A stretch of 64,000 nucleotides of DNA from Treponema sp. (GCA_016287815.1 JAEEWW010000005.1:1-64000); one strand, 5' to 3'; shown: positions 7,163 to 17,013, counted from the stretch's first letter. Numbers and translations: made by a program. The notes: a model not told the origin generated them from the sequence alone.

Positions 7163-10100
7163 ATGCCAGGAAAAAAGCAATTACAAAAGTTTTCAGATGA
7201 TGTACTCAAAATTGGCGACGAAGTAAAAGTTCGTGCTGCCCGCGGCGAAAAGCCTGCTATTTTTCCTGTTCCGCCGGAAACTCCAGATGTGGATGACAGT
7301 CAGGATTTTGTTCTTGGTATGCCTGACCCTGAAGATGAAAGCCATGCAGTTCCTAATTCACCTGATAATGATGATATTCCTGTCGCAGATGCTGCTGATG
7401 CAGGTTTTGCTTCAGACGGTGCTTCTTCCGGTGGTGATTCTGATCTTTCCATTCCTGATATTCCGATTCCTGGTGAAGAAGGTTTTGTTTCCGACATCCC
7501 GGATTTAAGCGATATTCTTAATTCGATTGCCCAGGGCGATTCGGCAAATGATGAGGGGGCTGCCCTTGATGATGTTTTAGGCAGCGTGGGCGATGATTCT
7601 GGCGATACACTGGGTGGTGCTGCTTTGCCGCCTGATGCTGACTTGGGCGGAGATGATATGCCTTCCGGTGGTGCTATGGCAGACGATGCCTTGACTGGAC
7701 TTGATTTGCCGCCAGAAAATGCCATGGACGGGGATGATTCCATGGCTGAAAGTGACTTACCTGCCGGGGATTTAGCTGCGCCAGACAATACGGAAAATAT
7801 AGAAGAAATTGATGAAATTCCTGAAGTTTTGGAAGATGAATCTTTTGATGCTTCAGCTTTAAATGTTTCTGATGTGCCGGATGCCTCGGCTGTTCCGGCA
7901 GCTGGGGATGGCGACTCTGGTAATGAACCGGATTTAGCAGCCCTTGGTGATATCAGCGATTTTGGTCCTGTTGCTGATGTTGGAACCGGCACCGAAGAGG
8001 CGCCTGAAACAGGAGACAATGTCAATGCAGAGCCTAAAGAAGCCACTGCCGTTTCTGACCTTTCCGATAGTTTAGGCGACTTTGATTTGCCTTCAGAAAC
8101 TGAAAACCCAGATGTTTTTGGCGGAGATTTTGGCCTTAATCTTGGCGACGAAGTTCCTGCATCAGGTTCTGATGCAGGAACTGAAAGTGATTTTACAGCC
8201 GCTCCGGAAGCCGATTTTTCTGAAGTTCCGGATGCTGGTGATATTGATTTTGATGCCCTTAATGCAGCTCCAAAAGCAGAAAGCAGTGATGCTGAATTAA
8301 ATGCGCCTTCTCTTGATGAAAGTTCTGCAAATTCTTCTGCATCGGATTTTGCTTCAGTTGATGATTTCGGACTGGACGATTTTGGTGATTTTGGAAGTTC
8401 TCCAGCTTCTGATGCAGTGGGCGATGCTGGCACAGATTCAGCCGGCGCGGCTGCAGCAGATTTTGGCGATGCATCAGGTTTGGATATTCCGGCTTCAGAT
8501 ACTGCCGGTACTGATGACTTTGAGTTCCAGGGTGAAGATCAGAATCAGGCAGGTCAGGGTGAAGAGAATCCGCTTGGCGATGTTGATCTTTCTGCGTTAG
8601 ACGGTATGGATTTTGGTGATTCTGCCGGAACTGATTCTTCTTTTGGCGATGATTCAGGCTTAGGCTCCTCTTCCGCCGGAAGCGATGATGGACTTGGCGA
8701 CGGATCAGAAAATTCCAACTTTGAAGATATTGACATAAAAGATACCGATGAAAACTTTGGCTCATCTGGCTCGGACGACGACTTTGAACTTGGCGGCGAT
8801 GATGACTTTCTTATTCCAGGTTTCTCCGATACCATGGAAGCGGATTTCGGTTCTACAGAAAAGAAAGAAGTTAATCCTGTTTCATTCAGTCAGAGTTCTT
8901 CAGCAACTCCGCGTGATTATAAATTAACCGAAGAAGATTACGATAAATTCAAGAAAAATCTTGCAAAATATCCGTTGAATGTAAAACTTGCAATCGAAGA
9001 AATGATTGCAAACAATGACTTTACTGAAGACGTTATTTTTGAAGTTATTGAAAAAGTCGTTAAAAAAACTCAGGCTCGTCAGCTTGCAATTTTCCTTGAA
9101 AAAATTCTTGATATTTCGCTTCCTGTTCCTCGTGATTTTGAACACCGTACAGTTGAAGAATACGAAGCATATAAGGCTTCTTTTGAATATCAGCTTAAAA
9201 ATAAAATTATTCCGCTTACACTTATTGTAATAGGTCTTGGTTTAATAAGTACATTCCTGTTTATGTGCGGAAAGCACTATATTTATCGTCCTTTAAAGGC
9301 AGAAAGTCTGTACCGCCAGGGCTATGCTCTGCTACAGTCTGATGAATATCCTCAGTCAGAGCAGAAATTTAAGGAAGCCGTTCATTACAGAAACAGCAAA
9401 AAGTGGTTCTATAAATATGCAAGAGGCTACAGAGAACATAAGCAGTACGAACGAGCCGCAGTTATGTATGATGATATTCTTAAACGCTATAAAAATGATA
9501 AGCCTGCCGGTCTTGAATACGCACAGATGCAGTGGCAGGATTTGTCTGATTACGAAGGCGCTGTAAGAATCTTGAATGACCGTATGCTTATGTACCATGT
9601 AAATGATCCGGACGGTCTTTTGGAATTAGGTGATATTTACCTTGACTGGGCAGATTCCGGCGAAACAGAAATGTACGAAAATGCCCGTTTAAATTATGCG
9701 GCTCTTATAAATCTGTACGGCGGAAAAGATTTGTACATGGCAAGAATGATGCGCTACTTTATCCGCACAGATAATCTGCGTGAAGTTCTTCAGTTAAAAG
9801 AAATTTTCTTCCCGAAGAAAAAAGCATTGGGCGCACAGGATTTAACGGAACTTAGCGGTTACATGTTCGATAAAATGACAGGTAAGCTTTCTGCAAATGA
9901 AGCATATCTTAAAGACCGTATCGAAGATGTTAAAGCCTTAATGGAACGTGCAATAGAGGCAGATTCTTCAAATCCTACGGCTCTTTATAATATGGCCCGC
10001 TACTATCTTAATATGTCTAACTATAATGGTGCAGCTTCGTATCTTGATGCAGCTGTAGACGCCTTTAAGAAAGTTCCGCGCCTCAGAAAAGCAGACGTTT

Positions 10101-10891
10101 ACCGCCAGATTGATTCTTACAGACTGAAAGGTGAACTTCTTGTAAAACAGAAAGAAATCATAAAAGCTGTAGAAACATTTACTGACGGAATTTCAACTTT
10201 TAAAGCACAGACACCTGCTTTGCCTGGAAATCACATCGTAGGAAAACTCTATGCAGATATGGCTGATATTGATTATTTCAATTTTAACAATACAGATTCT
10301 GCATATGAATACTATAAAGCTGCAATAGAAAATGATAATGACATTCCTTCTATCCGCTATAAAATCGGAGCCATTCAGTATGAAAAAGGCTCATTCCATG
10401 AAGCAATGGGGTCTTTCATGGCGACTGCGGAATTTGTACCGGATGATAATAATCTTTTGATGGCATTGGGAAATGTTTTAATAAATAGAAACAGCTACAG
10501 TGCTGCAAAAGGATATTATGAACGCCTTGTAGGAAATCTTGATGCAATCCGTTCTGACCGTGGAATTCTTATGCCGCAGGTTGATTTAAAAGATCAGGGC
10601 GTTGTAGATATGTATATGAAGGCTGCAAACAACCTTGGTGTTACATTGTATCACCTTGCAAAACGCACAGGCAACAGCAATTTAAATGCTCAGGCAATAA
10701 TCAACTTTACGGAATCTCTGCGTGCATGGGATGCACTTACCCGCAATCAGGAAAGTATGAAACGTCTTCCGGGTACAAACCTTGCTCAGGAAAACATACA
10801 GTATGTTTTAAAGCCACGTTCAAATTTTGAACCGGCAATATATCCTGATATTCCAAGAACCTTATCTGGTGAAGAAAAATCAGGTAAATAA
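7163..10891 (+). CDS. Giant acidic TPR protein, probable flagellar collar protein (FlcA-like)
   Basis: A 1242-aa protein in four parts. A basic head (MPGKKQLQKFSDDVLKIGDE) precedes a very acidic, Asp/Ser/Gly/Ala-rich low-complexity region at about residues 45-570. A compact helical domain follows (about 583-680; DYKLTEEDYDKFKKNLAKYP), then a single membrane helix (about 684-706) and a long TPR array to about residue 1200. Borrelia BB0326 (FlcA), which builds the periplasmic flagellar collar, has a similar N-tail, one membrane helix and C-terminal TPRs. I infer an equivalent role, with TPRs in the periplasm. It is longer than usual because of the acidic region, which also creates long spurious antisense reading frames. 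A lipid-kinase-like gene follows after 43 bp, so they are probably co-transcribed. The ribosome site (GTGGAG) is unusually far (about 15 nt) from the ATG. Confidence 0.7.
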   Translation: MPGKKQLQKFSDDVLKIGDEVKVRAARGEKPAIFPVPPETPDVDDSQDFVLGMPDPEDESHAVPNSPDNDDIPVADAADAGFASDGASSGGDSDLSIPDIPIPGEEGFVSDIPDLSDILNSIAQGDSANDEGAALDDVLGSVGDDSGDTLGGAALPPDADLGGDDMPSGGAMADDALTGLDLPPENAMDGDDSMAESDLPAGDLAAPDNTENIEEIDEIPEVLEDESFDASALNVSDVPDASAVPAAGDGDSGNEPDLAALGDISDFGPVADVGTGTEEAPETGDNVNAEPKEATAVSDLSDSLGDFDLPSETENPDVFGGDFGLNLGDEVPASGSDAGTESDFTAAPEADFSEVPDAGDIDFDALNAAPKAESSDAELNAPSLDESSANSSASDFASVDDFGLDDFGDFGSSPASDAVGDAGTDSAGAAAADFGDASGLDIPASDTAGTDDFEFQGEDQNQAGQGEENPLGDVDLSALDGMDFGDSAGTDSSFGDDSGLGSSSAGSDDGLGDGSENSNFEDIDIKDTDENFGSSGSDDDFELGGDDDFLIPGFSDTMEADFGSTEKKEVNPVSFSQSSSATPRDYKLTEEDYDKFKKNLAKYPLNVKLAIEEMIANNDFTEDVIFEVIEKVVKKTQARQLAIFLEKILDISLPVPRDFEHRTVEEYEAYKASFEYQLKNKIIPLTLIVIGLGLISTFLFMCGKHYIYRPLKAESLYRQGYALLQSDEYPQSEQKFKEAVHYRNSKKWFYKYARGYREHKQYERAAVMYDDILKRYKNDKPAGLEYAQMQWQDLSDYEGAVRILNDRMLMYHVNDPDGLLELGDIYLDWADSGETEMYENARLNYAALINLYGGKDLYMARMMRYFIRTDNLREVLQLKEIFFPKKKALGAQDLTELSGYMFDKMTGKLSANEAYLKDRIEDVKALMERAIEADSSNPTALYNMARYYLNMSNYNGAASYLDAAVDAFKKVPRLRKADVYRQIDSYRLKGELLVKQKEIIKAVETFTDGISTFKAQTPALPGNHIVGKLYADMADIDYFNFNNTDSAYEYYKAAIENDNDIPSIRYKIGAIQYEKGSFHEAMGSFMATAEFVPDDNNLLMALGNVLINRNSYSAAKGYYERLVGNLDAIRSDRGILMPQVDLKDQGVVDMYMKAANNLGVTLYHLAKRTGNSNLNAQAIINFTESLRAWDALTRNQESMKRLPGTNLAQENIQYVLKPRSNFEPAIYPDIPRTLSGEEKSGK

Positions 10892-10934
10892 AAAAGCACT
10901 TTAGCAGGGAAACCTTAAAAAACAGGTATTTATA

Positions 10935-11552
10935 ATGAGAAATGAAGTTGTTTCAGGAATTTTAACAAGCCAGCGTGCATTAGATATAAAGAAAGAAATT
11001 TTCAGAAAATCCATACATTTATGCACAGCTTTTATTCCTTTTCTTCTTTCAAAATTTTACAACATAACAATACTGCTTCTTGTTCTTTGCGTCGGGCTGT
11101 ACTGTGTTTTTGAAATTCTGCGATTAGACGGAAAGCGGATTCCTGTTGTTTCTGAAATAACTGCCGCCGCGGCACGAAAACGGGATGAAAATAAATTTGT
11201 CCTTGGTCCTGTAACTTTAGTTTTAGGTATCGTAATTTCAGCTATAGTATGGAATAAAATTCCTGCCGCGGTCGGAATTTACGCTTTAGGATTTGGAGAC
11301 GGTCTTGCAAGCCTTGTCGGAAAACTTGCCGGAAAAATAAAAATTCCATTTACTGCCGGAAAAACCGTTGCAGGAAGTTCGGCATGTTTTATTGCTGTTT
11401 TTATTTCAACTTTGTGCGTACTCCATTCCGTAAAGCTGGCACTCCTTATCGCTTTTTGTGCAATGCTTATTGAACTTCTTCCTTTAAAAGATTTTGATAA
11501 TCTTCTTATTCCTGTTGCTATAGGCGGACTTACGCAATTCCTTCTGGCATAA
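10935..11552 (+). CDS. CTP-dependent diacylglycerol/dolichol kinase-family membrane protein
   Basis: A 205-aa polytopic protein of the SEC59/DGK1/VTE5 superfamily. After an N-terminal amphipathic part (KEIFRKSIHLC) there are about six membrane helices. ALGFGDGLASLVGKLAGK followed by GKTVAGSSA is the conserved nucleotide-binding signature. Members phosphorylate prenyl alcohols, phytol or diacylglycerol with CTP. The lipid used here is not predictable. It follows the FlcA-like gene closely in the same direction and probably shares its transcript. Confidence 0.75.
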   Translation: MRNEVVSGILTSQRALDIKKEIFRKSIHLCTAFIPFLLSKFYNITILLLVLCVGLYCVFEILRLDGKRIPVVSEITAAAARKRDENKFVLGPVTLVLGIVISAIVWNKIPAAVGIYALGFGDGLASLVGKLAGKIKIPFTAGKTVAGSSACFIAVFISTLCVLHSVKLALLIAFCAMLIELLPLKDFDNLLIPVAIGGLTQFLLA

Positions 11553-11623
11553 GTTTTAAAAATTGCATAAGACGCTTTTGGGAAAGTTCATACGTTTTTT
11601 TAACTTATGATGTGCTTTTGTAT

Positions 11624-12436
11624 TTAAGTCCACAGATATTTTTTATGAAGGCTTTTCAGATAATTATATGTTCCTGAAAAAAGCAAAATTGTACCGGCTG
11701 CTAAAGCTGCGTAATTATCTGTTCTGCACAAAACCAAATATCCTGTAGACATTATTGCAAAACTTGCAGCCATTTTTTTTGCATTGTCAAAATCATTATC
11801 CTTCGCATTAAGAAACAAAGAAACGGAAGCTGCAAAAATTACAAGAATCCTGAAAAGAATGATAAAACTGTAAAATCCCCATTTAAAAGTACAGCATTTG
11901 GTAATTACCGTTGCATTTACCGGAATAAAATTACAGAAAATCATTGAAATAAATAAGATTACAGTAAGATTTCTTTCTTCGTTTAACCTTTGTTCTGGTT
12001 CGCTCATAAGCGTAACAAAAAGCAGGCTTAAAGGACATAGAATACGACCGAAAATTACAGCTTTCCCTAAAACTATGTACATTGTAGAAAATGAAGAAGC
12101 AAGCCCGTCAATAGGAAGCAGCAGCCTGAATAATTCTGAAAGACAGCCTAGTAAAAAAGTGCTGAAAAACAAAACTTCGGTTGCACGTGTTTTTGCAAAG
12201 TTGTTAAAAATAAAAAACTGAGTTGTCAGTGTATAGATAAAAAACATTATTATGGAAAGAATTACTGCAGTAAAATTGTGCTTGATAAGAAAAAAAGTCT
12301 GTTCAGAAAAAACTTCAGGCTCGAAAATGGAATTATTAAAATAATAGTAAAGAAAAATTCCAAGGCAGAAAAAATAAATGCAGAATGAAAAAATTCTGGA
12401 AAGTATAAAAAGCCTGTTTCTTGTTATTACCGTCAT
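11624..12436 (-). CDS. Polytopic membrane protein of unknown function
   Basis: A 270-aa very hydrophobic protein with about eight predicted membrane helices, spread evenly from residue 12 to the C-terminus. The loops are short; one longer cytoplasmic-type loop (LMSEPEQRLNEERN) carries most of the charge. I recognise no family. It is convergent with the lipid-kinase-like gene and divergent from the next secreted protein. No ribosome site is visible before the ATG. Confidence 0.6.
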   Translation of the reverse strand: MTVITRNRLFILSRIFSFCIYFFCLGIFLYYYFNNSIFEPEVFSEQTFFLIKHNFTAVILSIIMFFIYTLTTQFFIFNNFAKTRATEVLFFSTFLLGCLSELFRLLLPIDGLASSFSTMYIVLGKAVIFGRILCPLSLLFVTLMSEPEQRLNEERNLTVILFISMIFCNFIPVNATVITKCCTFKWGFYSFIILFRILVIFAASVSLFLNAKDNDFDNAKKMAASFAIMSTGYLVLCRTDNYAALAAGTILLFSGTYNYLKSLHKKYLWT

Positions 12437-12540
12437 AAAAAAATCATAATCGCAAGGCTGAATTTAGTAAAGACTCTTAATAAAAAACCGAAAATTTAAA
12501 GGTAACAAGATTCTTTTTCCATCTGATTTTTGGAGGATTT

Positions 12541-13248
12541 ATGAAAAAACTGATTGGTCTTGCATTAGCATATTTTTTGTTGCAGGCCATTGCTTTTCCT
12601 GGTGATGCAGCCTATTTTGTAGATGAAGGTTTTTCTAAAGATGGTTCTGTCTACGTTTTTGGCCAGTATGGAAAAACAGATAAAACCTATAATTCCTATG
12701 CAGAAATCTACACTGTAGATGTTGCAAAGAATGACTTTATTCCAAGCGGAGTTTTCAAAACCCTTCCGGGAAAAGCTCCTGCAAATGAAAGCGGTTTTCA
12801 GACCTATGAAAAACTTGCTGCAAAAAGTTTTTTTGTCCTTAAACAGTATGAGTTAAAAAAGACTTCTGCAGATAATCTTCTGTACGTTTGCGAAGATGAA
12901 TCAAAAACTGGAACAGATACAATCGAATTTACTGATTTTGAACTTTCAACTGTTGAAAATCCTGTAAAATGGAATATAAAACTTATTCCAACAGTAACAG
13001 GCCTTGGAGAAAATATTTCTTCTTCTTTTTATATTTCTGTAAAGAAAGTTGATCAGGACGGAAATATTCTCCGGGAATTTACTGTCGGTTCGCCTGATGT
13101 AAAGCGCAAAGGAATTTCTGGTTATAAAATCGAAAAAATAATCCGCGATGCCTCTAAAAAGAATATTGTATTTATAGTAGAAAAAACATTGCAGGAAAAA
13201 GACGGAGTTTCTTTCCGCTACATGGTAGAAACCTGCAAAATAAAATAA
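12541..13248 (+). CDS. Secreted DUF2259-type protein
   Basis: A 235-aa protein with a short signal peptide (KKLIGLALAYFLLQAIA, cleaved near FPGDAA). The mature N-terminus AAYFVDEGFSKDGSVYVFGQYG and the stretch YAEIYTVDVAKNDFIPSGVF are what I associate with the DUF2259 family of treponemal secreted proteins. No enzymatic motif is visible. TGGAGGATTT precedes the ATG. It stands alone, ended by a perfect hairpin directly downstream. Confidence 0.65.
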   Translation: MKKLIGLALAYFLLQAIAFPGDAAYFVDEGFSKDGSVYVFGQYGKTDKTYNSYAEIYTVDVAKNDFIPSGVFKTLPGKAPANESGFQTYEKLAAKSFFVLKQYELKKTSADNLLYVCEDESKTGTDTIEFTDFELSTVENPVKWNIKLIPTVTGLGENISSSFYISVKKVDQDGNILREFTVGSPDVKRKGISGYKIEKIIRDASKKNIVFIVEKTLQEKDGVSFRYMVETCKIK

Positions 13249-13254
13249 CAATAA

Positions 13255-13291
13255 GGAAGTGCAGAATCTTCTGCTGATAAACTGCACTTCC
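13255..13291 (+). terminator. Hairpin past the DUF2259-type gene
   Basis: GGAAGTGCAG (13255-13264) and CTGCACTTCC (13282-13291) form a 10-bp perfect stem only a few bases past the stop codon. The following tract is A/T-rich rather than a pure T-run, so termination efficiency is uncertain. Confidence 0.55.
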
Positions 13292-13429
13292 ATAAAATTC
13301 AATTCAGTAAAATTTCATTCAGTTCAGCAATCTAAAAAAAAATCACCGAAAATCGATAATTTTTTCATAAAAACTTTCATGTTTTTTATATAAAAACCAA
13401 TTCTATATTGTAAAAGATATGGAGGTTTT

Positions 13430-14575
13430 ATGAAAAAGATTTTTAAATTTGCCTTTCCCTTTATTCAGGTTTGTGTAATCTGTATTCTTGTTTTAAGTTC
13501 TGTCTACAATGTTTCATGCCGGGTTTCTACTCAGGGAATCCAGCTTCTTTCAGGAGATTACGAATCGCCGGAACTTTTAAATGTAAAATCTGTTTCTTCT
13601 TCAAAAATCATTATTGAGTTTTCTGAAGAAGTTAAAGTTACAGGTGTAACATTATGCGAGGCTTCTAATCAGAATATGTCATCTGATTTTACCGGAAATA
13701 GCGGAGAGACTGGAGCGTTTGAAAGTTCATTCGATTTTCTTATGTCTGAGCCTGATTCCATTCCGTTGAATCAGAGTTTATCTTCTGACGGAAAACAGGT
13801 TTTCTGTAATCTTGAAAATCCGCTTAAAATTGGTCAGAAGTATATTTTGTATGGAATTGTAGAAGATAAAAACGGAAACAGCCTTACTTTTGCAAGTCCT
13901 GTTATAGGATTTAATTCACATCCGGCAACTATCGTTATGACTGAAATTCAGGATAAGACAACTACTGGTGGAGGTGTTGAATTTGTTGAATTTTATGTTC
14001 TTGCCCCTGGAAATCTTGCCGGTCTTGTGTTTTCCAGTGCAAATGACGGTGAAGAATTTGATTATATTTTCCCTGCTGTTGAAGTTAATGCAAAAGAGGT
14101 TATTGTTCTGCATCTGCGTAATAGTGATGAAGGTTGTGTTTCAGAGTTTACAGAAGATTTAGCACTTTCTTCTGCACCAGGTTCAAGTATTTCTGCGCGT
14201 GATATATGGATAGAAAATTCTCAGGCACGGCTTGGAGCAAGTCAGGATGTTCTTACGCTTTTTGACGGTAACAGCGGAACTATAAAAGACTGTTTTATGT
14301 ATGCCAGAAACAACAAAACAGAATGGTCAAAAATAGAACTTCAGTCTGCGGCAAACAAAGCATTTGAAAGCGGAATCTGGAAAGGCGGAAGTACATTGGA
14401 AAATGCATTTATGCTTTCTGGTACTTCTGTTCAAGGTATTTTTGAACGGACTAATATTGATGAACTTGAACTTCTTGCAGAAAGTGGAACGCTTGATTAT
14501 GACTGTATCTGTTCTGGCAAAGACGATTGGGAACGGATAACACCAAAGCATGTAAGTCCGGGGCTTGTAAAGTAA
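13430..14575 (+). CDS. Exported protein, possible lipoprotein with lamin-tail-like domain
   Basis: A 381-aa protein with a hydrophobic signal segment (about residues 8-25) ending SSVYNVSC. The Cys could be a loose spirochaetal lipobox, but Asn at -3 is unusual. An Ig-like segment (residues ~45-155: SPELLNVKSVSSSKIIIEFSEEV) precedes TIVMTEIQDKTTTGGGVEFVEFYV with LAGLVFSS. That order is reminiscent of lamin-tail domains (E-I then V-E-F/L-Y). I cannot assign a function. TGGAGG lies before the ATG. It precedes the U32 gene by 88 bases in the same direction. Confidence 0.6.
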   Translation: MKKIFKFAFPFIQVCVICILVLSSVYNVSCRVSTQGIQLLSGDYESPELLNVKSVSSSKIIIEFSEEVKVTGVTLCEASNQNMSSDFTGNSGETGAFESSFDFLMSEPDSIPLNQSLSSDGKQVFCNLENPLKIGQKYILYGIVEDKNGNSLTFASPVIGFNSHPATIVMTEIQDKTTTGGGVEFVEFYVLAPGNLAGLVFSSANDGEEFDYIFPAVEVNAKEVIVLHLRNSDEGCVSEFTEDLALSSAPGSSISARDIWIENSQARLGASQDVLTLFDGNSGTIKDCFMYARNNKTEWSKIELQSAANKAFESGIWKGGSTLENAFMLSGTSVQGIFERTNIDELELLAESGTLDYDCICSGKDDWERITPKHVSPGLVK

Positions 14576-14663
14576 TTTTGGGAGTTTGAAGAACTCTCTA
14601 TCAGCTATTTCTTCTTCCTGCCGGCTGTTTGCAGAAGTGCTTTTTTATGTTATATTTTCCTGT

Positions 14664-16910
14664 ATGGTTGAATTATTAGCTCCGGCTGGAAATTTAGAAG
14701 CACTTGATGCTGCAATCGGCGAAGGTGCAGACGCTGTATATCTGGGCTTAAAAAGCTTTAATGCCCGTTTAAGATCCTCAAATTTTGCATGGAATCAGTT
14801 TGAAGCTGCCGTTCATTCTTTGCATAAACTCGGTAAAAAAATCTATGTAACTGTAAATACCGTATGCGAAGAGCACGAAACTGAACGGCTTTACCGTTTC
14901 CTTGAATACCTCAACAGGGTAGGACCGGACGGTCTTATCGTTCAGGATTTTGCAATTATACGCATGGCGCGCCAGTTTTTTCCGGAACTTGAATTGCATG
15001 CTTCAACCCAGATGAATGTAGAAAGTGCCGCCGCTCTTAATTATTTAAGCCGTGAAGGCTTTAAGCGTGCGGTTGTAGCACGTGAACTTGGGCTTGAAGA
15101 AATTCGTGCCATAAAGGCTCAGACAAATATGGAGCTTGAAATGTTTGTTCACGGGGCTTTATGTGTAAGTGAATCAGGACTTTGTCTTTTTTCAAGCTTC
15201 TTAGGCGGAAAATCTGCAAATCGCGGAATGTGTACGCAGGCTTGTCGCCGCTTATACACGGCTGACGTTCCTGGCGGAATGAAGCAGGGCTATTATTTTT
15301 CTCCATATGATATGCAGCTTATCGAAAAAGTTCCTGATTTAATTGAAGCCGGTGTTGATTCATTCAAGATTGAAGGCCGCATGAAAAGTGCTGAATATGT
15401 TGGAAGTGTTGTTTCAGCTTACCGCTATGTAATAGATCATTACAAGGAAGGAAAAAAAGAAGCTGTTGCTGCTGCAAAGCGCATGCTTTCTACGGATTTT
15501 GCACGCAGTAAAACAACTTACTGGTATGGATTTAAAGAAGTTCAGGAAGGTGTTGAAAAAGCCGGAAGTGCTATCCTTAATCCTGATCAGGCCGGCGGTA
15601 CAGGTATTTATCTTGGCGTAATTGATTCCTGCAAGGAAGCTGATGAAGATGTTCAGGCAAGAGCCGCTGCAAATACTCCTGAAGGTGAAGAAATTCAGCG
15701 CGTAAAAATGGCTTATATTACAGGTGGTTCGTATGATCCGGATCCAGGTGATTCAATCCGCCTTCATAAAAAAGATGATACCGGTCGTGTAAGCCACAAG
15801 GTTAGAACTGTACAGGAAGATTCAAAAGGCAGAAGATGGATTGATATACCTGCAAAGTTTAACAGGGGAGACAGTGTTTATCTTTTGCAGACAAAGGCAA
15901 TGTCTAAGCGATATTCCCGTGTTTTGCCGAATGACATTTCTTCATTCCGCAGGCAGCCGGGACCGGAACATCTGCCGGTATTGGATTTAACGCCCGTGGC
16001 TAAAGATGAATTAAAATATTTTCCGTCGGGGTTATATATTCAGGTTTCTACTGTTTCTGATTTGTTTGTTATTCAGTCAGCGCATCCAGTGCGAGCAATT
16101 CTTGAACTTAACTCTGAAACTGCAAAAGAATTGAAGGCTAAAAAAACAGTTCTTCCTTTCTCTAAAAAACAGATTATAATTTCGCTTGATCCGTTCGTGC
16201 CGGAAGGAATTATAAATCCGCTGAAAGAAAACCTTGATTTCCTTATAGAAGACGGATTTACAACATTTATAATAAATAATATTGCACATATTTCTCTTTT
16301 GAAAGGCAAAAATGTAAATATGATTGCAGGACCGTATTTGTACACGTTCAACAGATGGTCTGTTTCATGGCTTGAAAATCAGGAACTTGGGGCTTTTGTA
16401 AGTCCTTATGAAAATAATAAAAGAAACCTGGAAGCAACTTTCGATAAACCTTTCAGGCAAAGGGTTTTAATTCCTGTTTTTGCATATCCGGCTTTGTTCA
16501 GAATGAGATTTAAGCTTCCATCTTCTTATGATTTTACTTATTTTACAGACAAAGAAGGAAAAGAGTTTAAAGTTAATTCTACGGATGACGGTTCATTTGT
16601 AATGCCTGAAATTCCTTTTTCGATTATTGATAAATCAGAAACTCTTCATTCGCTTGGTTTCTCACATTTCCTTATTGATTTATCAAAAACAAAGATTTCT
16701 AAAGGCGATTTCCGCCAGCTTATTACGGCCTTTGTAAAACATCAGGTGTTGCCGGAAGCTTCAAGATTTAACTGGAAAGAAGGTTTTTATTCTCAGGAAA
16801 AGATTGATGAATACAAAGCAGCAGCTGCAGCTTATGCTGCAGGAACTTTTAAGCCTGACTTTAAAAAACGCAGAACTTACCGTTCGCCTTCCAGAAAGAA
16901 AAGACATTAG
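14664..16910 (+). CDS. U32-family peptidase homologue, RlhA (YdcP)-like
   Basis: A 748-aa protein that opens MVELLAPAGNLEALDAAIGEG, the U32 N-terminus. It carries the family signature EMFVHGALCVSESGLCLFSS followed by NRGMCTQACRR, with Cys residues able to bind a cluster or metal. Length and the long C-terminal half match the RlhA/YdcP branch, which takes part in hydroxylation of C2501 in 23S rRNA. The shorter TrhP/YegQ tRNA branch fits less well. I place the start at ATG 14664 from homology; a TTG at 14586 would add 26 hydrophobic residues atypical of the family. There is no clear ribosome site at 14664. True protease activity is doubtful for this branch. Confidence 0.8.
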   Translation: MVELLAPAGNLEALDAAIGEGADAVYLGLKSFNARLRSSNFAWNQFEAAVHSLHKLGKKIYVTVNTVCEEHETERLYRFLEYLNRVGPDGLIVQDFAIIRMARQFFPELELHASTQMNVESAAALNYLSREGFKRAVVARELGLEEIRAIKAQTNMELEMFVHGALCVSESGLCLFSSFLGGKSANRGMCTQACRRLYTADVPGGMKQGYYFSPYDMQLIEKVPDLIEAGVDSFKIEGRMKSAEYVGSVVSAYRYVIDHYKEGKKEAVAAAKRMLSTDFARSKTTYWYGFKEVQEGVEKAGSAILNPDQAGGTGIYLGVIDSCKEADEDVQARAAANTPEGEEIQRVKMAYITGGSYDPDPGDSIRLHKKDDTGRVSHKVRTVQEDSKGRRWIDIPAKFNRGDSVYLLQTKAMSKRYSRVLPNDISSFRRQPGPEHLPVLDLTPVAKDELKYFPSGLYIQVSTVSDLFVIQSAHPVRAILELNSETAKELKAKKTVLPFSKKQIIISLDPFVPEGIINPLKENLDFLIEDGFTTFIINNIAHISLLKGKNVNMIAGPYLYTFNRWSVSWLENQELGAFVSPYENNKRNLEATFDKPFRQRVLIPVFAYPALFRMRFKLPSSYDFTYFTDKEGKEFKVNSTDDGSFVMPEIPFSIIDKSETLHSLGFSHFLIDLSKTKISKGDFRQLITAFVKHQVLPEASRFNWKEGFYSQEKIDEYKAAAAAYAAGTFKPDFKKRRTYRSPSRKKRH

Positions 16911-17000
16911 GAAATCCTCTGATAATAAGGTGTCGGGCACCGGTATGTCATACCGGTGCCCGAGGATTTCTGGTATGTAAACCAGAATACCAATAACCTT
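16911..17000. repeat. Nested palindromic element between U32 and ssb genes
   Basis: The core is a 15-bp perfect inverted repeat, TCGGGCACCGGTATG (16933-16947) and CATACCGGTGCCCGA (16949-16963), separated by one base. It is nested inside GAAATCCTC/GAGGATTTC (16911-16919, 16962-16970). A second hairpin TTCTGGT/ACCAGAA (16968-16974, 16981-16987) follows. The U-runs expected for a simple terminator are missing. It may end both convergent transcripts or be a REP-like palindromic repeat unit. Confidence 0.6.
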
Positions 17001-17013
17001 AATCAATAGTTTT

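Noticed and set aside
7300-8433. 377-codon open frame on the minus strand, opposite the acidic region of the FlcA-like gene
   Set aside because: It is Ser/Ala/Pro-rich only because the opposite strand repeats GAT/TCT/GCA codons. It has no ribosome site and is a compositional artefact.
7400-8830. Repeated short blocks that could suggest a CRISPR or tandem-repeat array
   Set aside because: The repeats are irregular Asp/Ser/Gly codon runs in one continuous gene without constant repeat-spacer spacing.
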